Shown here: positions 15,376-23,587 of the stretch, in pieces
Layout of the letters: each line of letters starts with the position of its first letter
How positions within the stretch are numbered: position 1 is the stretch's first letter
Source of the DNA: Thiotrichaceae bacterium
GTDB lineage: Bacteria > Pseudomonadota > Gammaproteobacteria > Thiotrichales > Thiotrichaceae
NCBI GenBank assembly: GCA_027008885.1
Contig: JALVDQ010000376.1
Coordinates: forward strand, 1-23,644
Length of the DNA: 23,644 nt
Reading direction: 5' to 3'
Position numbers and translations under genes: made by a program
The notes under the pieces: generated by a model
Database searches by the model: none
What the model was told of the DNA's origin: nothing
What the model saw: the letters and a program-made list of their open reading frames with translations, nothing else

Positions 15376-15764
15376 ACATTTTTTACACGTTGCGAAGAAT
15401 ACAGTATGTAATATAAAAACAAAAGTAGCTTTTGCTACTAATTTTGCTGCTAATTAAGCACCTAAATCATGATTTGGGCTATACCAATATCTATTGACTC
15501 AACACCTTATCGACAAAATACAACCTTAGTTCAGGATAGATAATCTGTATTGCAGGTTTTACTGGTAGAGTTAGAACCCAGGTGGAAATATAGACGTAGC
15601 GAGGGAGGGCTGATTTGAGCTGGTTTTTTTGTCAATTTGAGGTGAATATTATTTCCATAGTAACGAAAATTGAGAAAAAATCCGGCCAAATTCAGTTTTC
15701 TACAGTAGGTTCACTGTTTCCAGACAGGTTTTTAGGCATAATTAATAAAAATTAGGTGATAACA
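15376..15764. other. Intergenic region, tRNA-Pro and deacetylase gene
   Basis: About 390 bases without a gene. It holds a small hairpin (AGTAGC tttt GCTACT, 15424-15439) and a near-perfect palindrome CCTAAATCATGATTTGGG (15461-15478). Next to the deacetylase start is the leader AATAAAAATTAGGTGA. The tRNA promoter should lie in 15376-15430 and the deacetylase promoter in about 15640-15750, but I cannot place either with confidence. The palindrome could bind a dimeric regulator. Confidence 0.45.
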
Positions 15765-16679
15765 ATGATTTTTTCCATAGATGTAGAAGACTGGAGCCAG
15801 TCAGTACTTAACAGAAGCAACCCTGTAACCAGACGTGTATATGATAACACTCTGATTTTATTAGATATTCTGGAAGAACATAATCATAAAGCCACTTTTT
15901 TTGTACTTGGAAATGTAGCAAGAAAATTCCCGCAACTGATTCGTAGCATTTCTGATGCGGGGCATGAGGTCGCCTCTCATGGTTATGCTCATCAATCCAT
16001 ATATAATCTCACTCCCAAACAGGTAAGGGAAGACATAGATACATCGGTTGGGCTGCTTGAAGATGCCTCGGGAGAAAAAGTAATCGGTTTTCGTGCGCCA
16101 AACTTTTCCATTAGAGAATACCTGTTTGAATGGTACTGCGAAGCACTTGCTGCCAACGGGCTGAAGTATGATTCCTCACTCTTCCCGATGAAAGTGATTA
16201 AATACGGCATAGAAAAAGAATATTCACTTAAGATATTTAACAAGTATTCACTTAACGAACATTATTTGAGCTACGTTAAAATTGGCAAATACAAGCTACC
16301 ATTTTTCGGCGGTGGATATTTCAGGCTTTCGCCCTACGCCATGACAAAAATGTTAACAAAAAATCTGGATAAAAGACGTGCTGTTTTTTATATGCACCCT
16401 TACGAAATTGATTGTAGTGAACTTGAATTTGTTCAGAAAACCTATGGGAAAATCCCTGCGAAATGGAGACTAACACAGTTTGTTGGCAGAAACTCGGTCG
16501 AAAAAAAGCTTCACCGCTTAATGAATGATTTTGAATTTACTTCTTTCAGACAGGAGTATTACAGTGAGGATTCAATATCGGTACCACAGAGTACACTCAG
16601 TAATGTTGATGCTTTTATAAAAGACAGTTCGCCTGAAGATAGTGATGTTGCAGCAAGAATTTTACAGTCAACTACCTGA
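15765..16679 (+). CDS. Polysaccharide deacetylase, XrtA/PEP-CTERM exopolysaccharide type
   Basis: This 304-residue NodB-fold deacetylase removes N-acetyl groups from a polysaccharide. The metal-binding and catalytic motifs are visible: FSIDVEDW with Asp6 and Asp9, HEVASHGYAHQSIYNLT (the HxxxH pair) and VIGFRAPNFSI. The end of the domain shows FYMHPYEID. The SIDVEDW opening resembles the deacetylases that accompany XrtA (PEP-CTERM) exopolysaccharide loci rather than peptidoglycan deacetylases. No exosortase is in the window, so the link is by resemblance. There is no signal peptide. The start is ATG 15765 with AGGTGA four bases upstream; the earlier GTG at 15756 lies within that ribosome site. 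It shares its leader with the sugar transferase gene. Confidence 0.85.
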   Translation: MIFSIDVEDWSQSVLNRSNPVTRRVYDNTLILLDILEEHNHKATFFVLGNVARKFPQLIRSISDAGHEVASHGYAHQSIYNLTPKQVREDIDTSVGLLEDASGEKVIGFRAPNFSIREYLFEWYCEALAANGLKYDSSLFPMKVIKYGIEKEYSLKIFNKYSLNEHYLSYVKIGKYKLPFFGGGYFRLSPYAMTKMLTKNLDKRRAVFYMHPYEIDCSELEFVQKTYGKIPAKWRLTQFVGRNSVEKKLHRLMNDFEFTSFRQEYYSEDSISVPQSTLSNVDAFIKDSSPEDSDVAARILQSTT

Positions 16680-16699
16680 AAACAGAGCCAGGTGGCCCA

Positions 16700-17542
16700 C
16701 TAACGTCGTTTGCCGCGCTTTAGCGCCTTGTGGCCGTATTTGAATTTTTTATTGCGCTCCCTGCGGTTGGCGTATTCCTGTTTTGACAGGAAGTTTTCTT
16801 CTTCAAGCTCCATATTTACAGTTTCATAAAGCTTGCGCATCGCGCGTATCTCCATCTCTTCATAGTTGCCAGCGCGCAAACTGCGTTTTAGCTCAACATT
16901 GGCATAACGAATACGCCGTAACCGACTGACAACAAGACCCTGTGATTCCCACAGGCGGCGTACCTCGCGGTTGCGCCCTTCATTGAGTACCACATGGTAC
17001 CATTTGTTTGCGCCCTCGCCGCCCTCAAACCTGATGCGGGTGAATTTTGCCATGCCATCTTCCAGCATTACGCCGTGTTGCAGATTCTGCAGAATTTCAT
17101 CAGTAACATTGCCAAGAATACGCGCCGCATATTCACGCTCAATTTCATAGGAGGGGTGCATGAGACGATTTGCCAGTTCACCATCGGTGGTAAAAAGCAG
17201 CAAACCATCGGTATTAATATCCAGTCGTCCTACCTGAATCCAGCGACCACTATTTAATTGCGGCAGATTATCGAATACAGTAGGTCGGTTTTCAGGGTCA
17301 TGCCGCGAGCAAATCTCACCTGCTTTTTTGTGATACAACAAGACCTGTGGTCTGGCTTGCAGTTTTGATGCCAGTTTCAGAACCTGTCCGCGTAACACCA
17401 CCTTGTCATTCTCATCAATCGCCTGTCCGGTTGTTGCCACAACGCCATTCACCAGAATATCGCCCGCTGCGACCCAGCGCTCTATTTCACGACGCGAACC
17501 GTAACCGGCTCTTGAGAGTATTTTTTGTATTCGTTCTGCCAT
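16700..17542 (-). CDS. rluB: 23S rRNA pseudouridine synthase RluB
   Basis: RluB converts U2605 of 23S rRNA to pseudouridine. The 280-residue protein has an N-terminal S4 RNA-binding domain (about 3-55, ERIQKILSRAGYGSRREIE). The RsuA-family catalytic domain follows with VGRLDINTDGLLLFTTDG, in which Asp108 is the nucleophile. Other conserved stretches are HPSYEIEREYAAR and LNEGRNREVRRLWESQGL. The very basic tail (RRERNKKFKYGHKALKRGKRR) is typical of RluB. ATG 17542 has no strong ribosome site. A 12-bp duplication, GCTGATAACTTC, at 17544-17555 and 17557-17568 lies directly upstream. Confidence 0.93.
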   Translation of the reverse strand: MAERIQKILSRAGYGSRREIERWVAAGDILVNGVVATTGQAIDENDKVVLRGQVLKLASKLQARPQVLLYHKKAGEICSRHDPENRPTVFDNLPQLNSGRWIQVGRLDINTDGLLLFTTDGELANRLMHPSYEIEREYAARILGNVTDEILQNLQHGVMLEDGMAKFTRIRFEGGEGANKWYHVVLNEGRNREVRRLWESQGLVVSRLRRIRYANVELKRSLRAGNYEEMEIRAMRKLYETVNMELEEENFLSKQEYANRRERNKKFKYGHKALKRGKRR

Positions 17543-17641
17543 GGCTGATAACTTCTGCTGATAACTTCGTAATTATTGTGCTGAATCATACAACTTAGTG
17601 TTGCCACAAGATAGTAAACTAAACTTTGGTGTGCTATTTAT

Positions 17642-17649
17642 GCTATAAA
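17642..17649 (+). promoter_or_regulatory. Putative extended -10 of the ppk2 promoter
   Basis: TG-C-TATAAA (TATAAA at 17644-17649) forms an extended -10 about 40 bases ahead of the ppk2 start. No good -35 is present, which is acceptable for this promoter type. Tentative. Confidence 0.35.
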
Positions 17650-17690
17650 GGATGAGATTAAAACATACCATAAAAAGAAAGGAGAAAAAT

Positions 17691-18644
17691 ATGGCAGTTA
17701 GCAAAACAGCAGCAAAAAAGGCTACACCTGAAACACCCGCAGAGAAACCATTATCAGAAGCTGAAGCCAAGAAATTACTGATAGACCTGACTGATTCCGA
17801 CAAGGTCATGAACTCCAAAACGTTTACCAAGGCAAAAGACCTGCTGAAAATTAGTTATGCGGCGGGTGATTATCCGTATCCGATAAAAATGAACGTAAAA
17901 GAATACGAAAAGGAAAAAAGACTGCTGCAAATCGAACTGCTCAAAGTGCAGAAATGGCTAAAAGACAAAAACAAGAAAATCGTCACCATTTACGAGGGGC
18001 GTGATGCCGCCGGCAAGGGTGGTACCATCAAACGCTTTACCGAACACCTGAACCCGCGTATCGCGCGCGTTGTCGCCCTGGAAAAACCCACCGAACGCGA
18101 GCTGGGCGAATGGTATTTTCAACGCTATGTCCAACATTTGCCAACCAAAGGCGAAATGATTCTGTTTGACCGCTCCTGGTACAACCGCGCCGGAGTTGAA
18201 ATTGTTATGGGCTTCTGTACCAAACACCAACACCTGGAATTTATGCGTCAGGCACCTGTTTTTGAAAGAATGCTGGTAAATTCAGAAACCATCCTGTTTA
18301 AATACTGGTTCTCGGTAACACGTCAGGAGCAGCTGCGCCGTTTCCACTCGCGCAAGCACGATCTGGTAAAGCAGTGGAAACTCAGTCCGGTTGATGTTGA
18401 ATCGCTGGACAAATGGGATGACTACACCGCCGCGCGTGAGTCAATGTTCTTTAATACCGACACTGCGGATGCACCCTGGGTTGTAATCAAGTCCGATGAC
18501 AAGAAACGCGCTCGTCTCGCCTGTATGCGGCACTTCCTGCACAATCTGGATTATGACAATAAAGATACCTCGGTGGTCTATATGCCGGATGAACTGATTT
18601 GCGGTCCGGTGGCGAAAATGTATCCTGAAGAAGCAGAAGCATAG
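17691..18644 (+). CDS. ppk2: Polyphosphate kinase 2
   Basis: PPK2 uses polyphosphate to phosphorylate nucleotides (or the reverse). The 317-residue protein has the Walker A motif GRDAAGKGG at 103-111, the lid region after FTEHLNPRIARVVAL, Walker B ILFDRSWYNRAGVE with Asp160, and the family stretch FKYWFSVTRQEQLRRFHSR. All core motifs are intact, and length fits single-domain PPK2. The start is ATG 17691 because AAAGGAG lies six bases upstream; an in-frame ATG at 17652 has no such site. Which nucleotide it prefers cannot be decided from sequence alone. A dispersed element and a small conserved gene follow. Confidence 0.94.
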   Translation: MAVSKTAAKKATPETPAEKPLSEAEAKKLLIDLTDSDKVMNSKTFTKAKDLLKISYAAGDYPYPIKMNVKEYEKEKRLLQIELLKVQKWLKDKNKKIVTIYEGRDAAGKGGTIKRFTEHLNPRIARVVALEKPTERELGEWYFQRYVQHLPTKGEMILFDRSWYNRAGVEIVMGFCTKHQHLEFMRQAPVFERMLVNSETILFKYWFSVTRQEQLRRFHSRKHDLVKQWKLSPVDVESLDKWDDYTAARESMFFNTDTADAPWVVIKSDDKKRARLACMRHFLHNLDYDNKDTSVVYMPDELICGPVAKMYPEEAEA

Positions 18645-18663
18645 CGGTGCTTGCAGGACACAT

Positions 18664-18694
18664 ACCCATCCCCCCCTTTTTTTACATATTTTTA
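18664..18694 (+). repeat. Dispersed C/T-rich element, copy F
   Basis: ACCCAT, seven C, seven T, then ACATATTTTTATT. It lies between ppk2 and the next small gene, and like copy B it has ACATATTTTTATTG at its end. Confidence 0.88.
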
Positions 18695-18726
18695 TTGTGG
18701 CATCCCTGATGCACAGAGAAAACACC

Positions 18727-19056
18727 ATGTCCGAAAAAAAACCATCCGTCTGTAATATTCCGGCAGAACCCGATTACAGCAAGCTAAAACAGGTCAGTCT
18801 GACACCAGAAACAAAGGTAAAAGATTTTGCAGAAGCCCAGCAGTTAGCCGATGAAGTTGCTGCCAAAGAACTGCAAGATTTTATGCTGCTATCCTTCTAT
18901 GACAGAGATAAAGACTACGAATCACCCCGCAATGCCAGCGACTGCCACGAAAACAGCCCGATTCCCGGCTATGTTGATTACGCGCTTTACCGCAATGCCT
19001 CCCTGAGAGTAGATATTGAAGACGGGCGCTTTGTATTTTTCTACCTTGAAATTTAA
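18727..19056 (+). CDS. Small conserved protein, resembles AF1514/DUF5619 family
   Basis: This 109-residue cytoplasmic protein has no signal peptide or membrane span. The C-terminal half, with ELQDFMLLSFYDRDKDYESP, SDCHENSPIPGYVDYAL and LRVDIEDGRFVFFYLEI, resembles the small AF1514-type family as I remember it. That family has a solved structure but no known function. The match is from memory, so the name is tentative, but the sequence is clearly protein-like and not repeat-derived. I choose ATG 18727; in-frame ATGs at 18697 and 18709 would add residues encoded next to the dispersed element. It lies downstream of ppk2 on the same strand, 82 bases away. Confidence 0.72.
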   Translation: MSEKKPSVCNIPAEPDYSKLKQVSLTPETKVKDFAEAQQLADEVAAKELQDFMLLSFYDRDKDYESPRNASDCHENSPIPGYVDYALYRNASLRVDIEDGRFVFFYLEI

Positions 19057-19190
19057 AGTGCTTATGCTTTAGTTTGCTTTTGCAATTTTGCATATTCTTT
19101 GCGGCTAAGAATTTCACAATTAAAGTGCATCGTTTTTGTGAAGAGCAGAGCTAAAGCGCGCAGTTTTAAAGTATAAAAGAGCACTTTTAA
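19052..19190. repeat. Three copies of a TTAAAGTGC word between converging genes
   Basis: TTTAAAGTGC at 19052-19061, TTAAAGTGC at 19120-19128 and the inverse GCACTTTTAA at 19181-19190. The first contains the stop codon of the small conserved gene and the last contains the stop codon of the antitoxin gene. The inverted pair could form a long-loop stem, but no clear terminator is seen. Confidence 0.4.
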
Positions 19191-19474
19191 CGAATATCTG
19201 CAAACACCTCAGGATGTTGTTCTGCTACTCTTAACAAAGATTTAGCAGGACCTTTTGGCGATCTTCGCCCTTGCTCCCAATCTTGAATAGTACGAATACT
19301 AACACCCATTAAAGCAGCAAATGATGCCTGGGAAAGTTCTAATTTTTTACGAATTATTTGTGCAGGCGATGGGTCAGATAAAGTCGTAGTTTTTAGCTGC
19401 AACTCACCTTTTTTATGTTTTTTTATTTCTTTTATCCCTTCGAGGATCTCCATGCCTATATTACGATCAGTCAT
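19187..19474 (-). CDS. HTH antitoxin of a HigBA/NadS-like pair
   Basis: This 95-residue antitoxin has a Cro/C1-type helix-turn-helix at about 37-75 (LELSQASFAALMGVSIRTIQ, then WEQGRRSPKGPAKSLLRV). It should neutralise the toxin encoded just upstream and bind the shared operator. The order is toxin first, antitoxin second, as in higBA systems. Its start overlaps the toxin stop by eight bases, with AGGAG inside the end of the toxin gene, so translation is coupled but can also start independently. The DNA-binding domain is in the C-terminal half and the tail ends HPEVFADIR, as is common for HigA2/NadS proteins. Confidence 0.88.
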   Translation of the reverse strand: MTDRNIGMEILEGIKEIKKHKKGELQLKTTTLSDPSPAQIIRKKLELSQASFAALMGVSIRTIQDWEQGRRSPKGPAKSLLRVAEQHPEVFADIR

Positions 19475-19778
19475 CTTGAATCTCCTGTGCTATTTGTTTG
19501 AGAATATGAGCAGGTATCGAATCTTGTTCATTTTTTGCATAGAGCGTAAGTAACCATATTTCACTCGCTTTATCTTTCCAGTAATATATTATCCGAATGC
19601 CACCGCTCTTGCCTTTATTATTTATAGCCCATCGTATTTTTCTTACACCACCAGTACCTTTTATAATATTACCTTTTTCTGGGTTATTCATAAGATAAAG
19701 CTGGAATAAACGATACTCTTCGTCTTTCATGTATTTTGAAAGGAGCTTTGTAAATATTGATGTTTCGATAAAGACCAT
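19467..19778 (-). CDS. RelE/HigB-like mRNA interferase toxin
   Basis: This 103-residue RelE-superfamily toxin, closest in character to HigB2 of Vibrio cholerae, is expected to cut mRNA on the ribosome. The family pattern is visible: MVFIETSIFTKLL, EYRLFQLYLMNNP, then GTGGVRKIRWA, GKSGGIRIIYYW and IWLLTLYAKNEQ. Length is normal and no residue break is seen, so the toxin is probably intact. ATG 19778 is favoured because HigB2-type proteins begin this way, although only GGGT precedes it. It is the promoter-proximal gene of the pair. Confidence 0.9.
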   Translation of the reverse strand: MVFIETSIFTKLLSKYMKDEEYRLFQLYLMNNPEKGNIIKGTGGVRKIRWAINNKGKSGGIRIIYYWKDKASEIWLLTLYAKNEQDSIPAHILKQIAQEIQDD

Positions 19779-19784
19779 ACCCGA

Positions 19785-19813
19785 ATGCTACGGCATTGCC
19801 GTATTTATTTCAA
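19785..19813 (-). promoter_or_regulatory. Toxin-antitoxin promoter with palindromic operator
   Basis: On the minus strand TTGAAA (19808-19813) and TAGCAT (19785-19790) are 17 bases apart, 5/6 and 4/6 matches to consensus. A perfect palindrome, TACGGCATTGCCGTA with a single central base, at 19789-19803 fills the spacer. It is ideally placed for autorepression by the antitoxin complex. The -10 ends only six bases from the toxin ATG, so the mRNA may be nearly leaderless. Confidence 0.6.
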
Positions 19814-20020
19814 GCACTGAATATTTTAATACACGATGATTTTTGTTTTTATGGCATAAAAGCTCAAATTTAAGCCAGCTTCATCCTTTATCGGCTATAC
19901 TCTTCTTAGTGTTTTTAATGATAATGATTTAATCTATTCATTTTTACAATACTATATTCTTTCCTACGCTTTTGATATGAGTAGAATCAAGGTCTTTTTT
20001 CTAATGTGATACCACCAACA
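19814..20020. other. Non-coding region ahead of pyruvate carboxylase
   Basis: AT-rich region that must hold the pyc promoter on the plus strand. TTTACA near 19945 followed by AT-rich hexamers is one option, but I see no clear pair. The pyc start has no strong Shine-Dalgarno sequence. Confidence 0.35.
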
Positions 20021-23000
20021 ATGTCTAAAAAAATTAAGAAAATACTGGTTGCCAACCGTGGTGAAATAGCAATCCGTATTTTGCGGGCGGCTTCTGAACT
20101 AAAGCTGACGACTGTTTCGGTCTACACCCACGAAGACCGTTTTTCGCCACATCGCTACAAGGCGGATGAGGCGTATCAAATCGGCGAAGATGACGAGCCT
20201 TTAAAACCCTATCTGGATATTGAAGGCTTGATCGAAACTGCCAAACTGCATGACGTGGATGCGATCCACCCGGGTTATGGCTTTCTTTCTGAAAATGTTG
20301 AATTTGCACGTCGTTGCCGTGAAGAAGGCATTATCTTTATTGGTCCTGCGCCTGAGGTAATGGAGCAGCTAGGCGACAAGGTACAGGCAAAGCAAAATGC
20401 CATTGATGCCGGAATCCCGGTAATTCCGGACAGCAAAGAGCCACTGGATACGCTCGAAATTGCCGAGAAAGAAGCACAAAAAATTGGCTTCCCAATGATG
20501 ATCAAGGCAGCCTCCGGCGGTGGCGGGCGCGGTATGCGCATTATTCATTCAATGGATGAACTGGCAACAGCCTATACCGATGCGCGTAGTGAAGCCGCCA
20601 AATCATTTGCTGATGACACCGTATTTTTAGAGAAATATCTGGATTCACCCAAGCATATCGAAGTGCAAATTCTGGGTGATAATTATGGCAACCTGGTGCA
20701 TCTGTATGAGCGTGATTGCTCGGTGCAACGGCGTTTTCAAAAGGTGATCGAAATTGCACCGAGTGCGACCCTAAAGCAGGAAACCCGCGACAAACTGTAT
20801 GAATACGCCTTAAAAATCACCAAACACGTCAATTACAGCAATGCCGGAACGGTTGAGTTTCTGGTGGATGTCGATAATAACGAGGAAATTTATTTTATTG
20901 AAGTCAACCCGCGCATACAGGTTGAGCATACCATCACCGAAGAAATCACCGGCATTGATATTGTGCGTAGCCAGATTCACATTGCCAATGGTTGCAAGCT
21001 GTCAGACCCTGAAATCAATATTCAGTCGCAGCAACAGGTCAATATTCACGGCTTTGCAGTGCAATGTCGCATTACCACCGAAGACCCAACGCAAAACTTC
21101 CAGCCCGATTTTGGTACGATTATCGCCTATCGTAGTGCGGCGGGTTTTGGCATTCGTCTGGATGCGGGGGCGGCCTATGTTGGCACAAAAGTCTCGCCGT
21201 TTTACGATTCCATGCTGGTTAAAATATCAGCGTCAGGGCGCACGCTTGATGGCGCCATTTCACGCGCTCATCGAGCTTTGCGCGAGTTCAGAATCCGTGG
21301 TGTTAAAACCAATATCAACTTTTTGCTGAATGTACTTGAGCACCCGACCTTTCGTGCGGGCGAAGCTAAAGTCACCTTTCTGGAGCATCACCCTGAGCTT
21401 TACGATGTTTCGGCGCATCAGGATCGCGGCACAAAAACGCTACGCTACCTTGCCAAGGTCATCGTCAATGGCAACCCCGATGTAAAAAAAGTTGACCCGG
21501 ATCGCCATTTCAGAATGCCGGTGATTCCGCCGTATGACAAATTGGGGGCATATCCCGACGGTACCAAAAACCTGCTGGATAAACTCGGTGCAGACAAATT
21601 TGTGCAGTGGATTAAAGATCAGGATCACATCCTTTATACCGATACCACCCTGCGTGATGCCCATCAATCCTTGCTGGCAACCCGTGTGCGCACCAAAGAC
21701 ATGCTCAAAATTGCCGAGGGTTTTGCCAAAAATCATCCGCAACTGTTCTCACTCGAAATGTGGGGTGGTGCCACCTTTGATGTTGCCATGCGCTTTTTGC
21801 ATGAATGCCCGTGGCAGCGTTTAAAACTGCTGCGTGAAGCAATCCCCAATATCCTCTTCCAGATGCTTTTTCGTGGCTCGAATGCCGTTGGTTACAAGGC
21901 GTATCCTGATAACCTGATTGAAAAATTCATTATTGAATCCTGGGAAAACGGCATTGATGTTTTCCGTATTTTTGATTCGCTCAACTGGATTGAGGGAATG
22001 CGTAAATCGATTCAAGTGGTGCGTGAGCAAACTGGCGGTTTGGCAGAGGCAACCATTTGCTATACGGGCGACGTGTTGAATACCGACAAAAGCAACAAGT
22101 TTAACCTGCAATACTATCTTGATCTGGCAAAGCAACTCGAAGATGCAGGCGCGCACACGCTGGCACTTAAAGATATGGCGGGTTTGCTCAAGCCGTATGC
22201 GGCTGAAATGCTGATCCCCGCATTAAAAGAAGCGGTTGATTTGCCGATTCATTTGCACACACACGACACCTCTTCAATGCAGTCTGCAACCCTGCTCAAG
22301 GCAATTGAAAAGGATGTGGATATTGTCGATGCCTGTTTAAGCTCAATGTCGGGGCTTACCTCGCAGCCGAATTTAAACTCGCTGATTGCGGTCATGCAGG
22401 GGCAGCCGCGTGAGCAAAAATTTGATCTGGATTCGCTCAATCAATACGCCAACTACTGGGAAGACAAGCGCGAAGTGTATTACCCGTTTGAATCAGGGCT
22501 AAAGGCAGGTACAGCCGAGATTTACAAGCATGAAATCCCCGGCGGGCAATATTCTAACCTGCGTCCACAGGCGATTGCACTGGGTCTGGAACACAAATTT
22601 GAAGAGGTCAAGGAAAACTACGCTATCGTCAATAAAATGTTTGGCGATATTGTCAAGGTAACGCCCTCGTCAAAAGTGGTTGGCGACATGGCGATCTTTA
22701 TGACCTCAAACGGACTTACTGAAGAAGATGTGATGCAGCAGGGTGATACACTGGCATTCCCTGAATCCGTGCATGATCTGTTTAAAGGCAATCTGGGGCA
22801 AACCGCAGGTGGCTTTCCGCCTGAATTAAGCAAGCTGGTACTAAAAAATGAAAAGCCGTTTACAGACCGCCCCAATGCACACCTTGATCCGGTTGATTTT
22901 GACAGGGAATTTGCCGCATTTCAGGAGAAGTTTGACAGCGATGTAACGATGCTCGATTTTCTCTCCTATATGATGTATCCGCAGGTTTTTGAAGACTTTT

Positions 23001-23470
23001 ACAATCATCATCAGGAATATGGCGATGTCTCGGTACTGCCGACCTGTGCCTTCTTCTTTGGCTTGAAACAGCGCGAAGAAGTCACCGTCGAACTGGGTCA
23101 GGGCAAGGTCATTATTATTCGTTTGTTGTATGCCTCGCATCCCGATGAAGGCGGTATTCGCACCGTAACTTTTGATCTGAATGGACAAACGCGGAGTATT
23201 ACAATCAGGGATGACAGCATTGTCTCAACCAAAAAAGTCAACCGCAAGGCAGATTCAGACAAGGAAGTTGGAACCCCCATTTTAGGAAAGCTCTCTGCGA
23301 TTATGGTTGAAACAGGTCAAAAGGTGGACAAGGACACGCCGTTATTTGTCATTGAAGCGATGAAAATGGAATCAACCATCACCGCGCCGTTTGCAGGAAC
23401 AATCAAGAAAATTCATCTGGAAGTAGGTGAAATACTGGAACAGGGAGACCTTGTTATTGAGTTTGAATAG
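20021..23470 (+). CDS. pyc: Pyruvate carboxylase, single-chain
   Basis: Pyruvate carboxylase makes oxaloacetate from pyruvate, bicarbonate and ATP to refill the TCA cycle. The 1149-residue chain holds all three functional domains. Biotin carboxylase (about 1-450) shows KKILVANRGEIAIRILRAA, the ATP-grasp loop KAASGGGGRGMRI near 162-174, and FIEVNPRIQVEHTITEEITG. Carboxyltransferase (about 535-830) has DTTLRDAHQSLLATR, SLEMWGGATFDVAMRF and HLHTHDTS. The C-terminal biotin carrier domain has EAMKMES with biotinylated Lys1115. Length matches single-chain enzymes rather than the split PycA/PycB form. ATG 20021 is chosen because SKKIKKILVANRGE is a normal N-terminus; GTG 20006 would add five residues. 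No ribosome site is strong for either. Confidence 0.96.
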   Translation: MSKKIKKILVANRGEIAIRILRAASELKLTTVSVYTHEDRFSPHRYKADEAYQIGEDDEPLKPYLDIEGLIETAKLHDVDAIHPGYGFLSENVEFARRCREEGIIFIGPAPEVMEQLGDKVQAKQNAIDAGIPVIPDSKEPLDTLEIAEKEAQKIGFPMMIKAASGGGGRGMRIIHSMDELATAYTDARSEAAKSFADDTVFLEKYLDSPKHIEVQILGDNYGNLVHLYERDCSVQRRFQKVIEIAPSATLKQETRDKLYEYALKITKHVNYSNAGTVEFLVDVDNNEEIYFIEVNPRIQVEHTITEEITGIDIVRSQIHIANGCKLSDPEINIQSQQQVNIHGFAVQCRITTEDPTQNFQPDFGTIIAYRSAAGFGIRLDAGAAYVGTKVSPFYDSMLVKISASGRTLDGAISRAHRALREFRIRGVKTNINFLLNVLEHPTFRAGEAKVTFLEHHPELYDVSAHQDRGTKTLRYLAKVIVNGNPDVKKVDPDRHFRMPVIPPYDKLGAYPDGTKNLLDKLGADKFVQWIKDQDHILYTDTTLRDAHQSLLATRVRTKDMLKIAEGFAKNHPQLFSLEMWGGATFDVAMRFLHECPWQRLKLLREAIPNILFQMLFRGSNAVGYKAYPDNLIEKFIIESWENGIDVFRIFDSLNWIEGMRKSIQVVREQTGGLAEATICYTGDVLNTDKSNKFNLQYYLDLAKQLEDAGAHTLALKDMAGLLKPYAAEMLIPALKEAVDLPIHLHTHDTSSMQSATLLKAIEKDVDIVDACLSSMSGLTSQPNLNSLIAVMQGQPREQKFDLDSLNQYANYWEDKREVYYPFESGLKAGTAEIYKHEIPGGQYSNLRPQAIALGLEHKFEEVKENYAIVNKMFGDIVKVTPSSKVVGDMAIFMTSNGLTEEDVMQQGDTLAFPESVHDLFKGNLGQTAGGFPPELSKLVLKNEKPFTDRPNAHLDPVDFDREFAAFQEKFDSDVTMLDFLSYMMYPQVFEDFYNHHQEYGDVSVLPTCAFFFGLKQREEVTVELGQGKVIIIRLLYASHPDEGGIRTVTFDLNGQTRSITIRDDSIVSTKKVNRKADSDKEVGTPILGKLSAIMVETGQKVDKDTPLFVIEAMKMESTITAPFAGTIKKIHLEVGEILEQGDLVIEFE

Positions 23471-23572
23471 CGTATACAAATGTAAGGTGGTGGCTTAACC
23501 CTGTGATTTACCTAATGTGTAGATACCATGAGAGTCACAAAAAGGTCTATCCTCATATTTTAACCCTTAAAC

Positions 23573-23578
23573 AGGAGG
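23573..23578 (+). promoter_or_regulatory. Strong ribosome binding site
   Basis: A full AGGAGG nine bases ahead of ATG 23588. It is the best Shine-Dalgarno match in the window and supports a highly translated gene beginning there. Confidence 0.8.
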
Positions 23579-23587
23579 AAATAAAAA

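Noticed and set aside
17544..17568. Direct 12-bp duplication GCTGATAACTTC upstream of rluB
   Set aside because: Probably a simple tandem slippage; two copies only, and no matching regulator or second locus in the window.
18441..18728. Minus-strand open frame across the end of ppk2 and element copy F
   Set aside because: It is antisense to ppk2, and the C-run of the element merely reads through as K-K-R-G-G.
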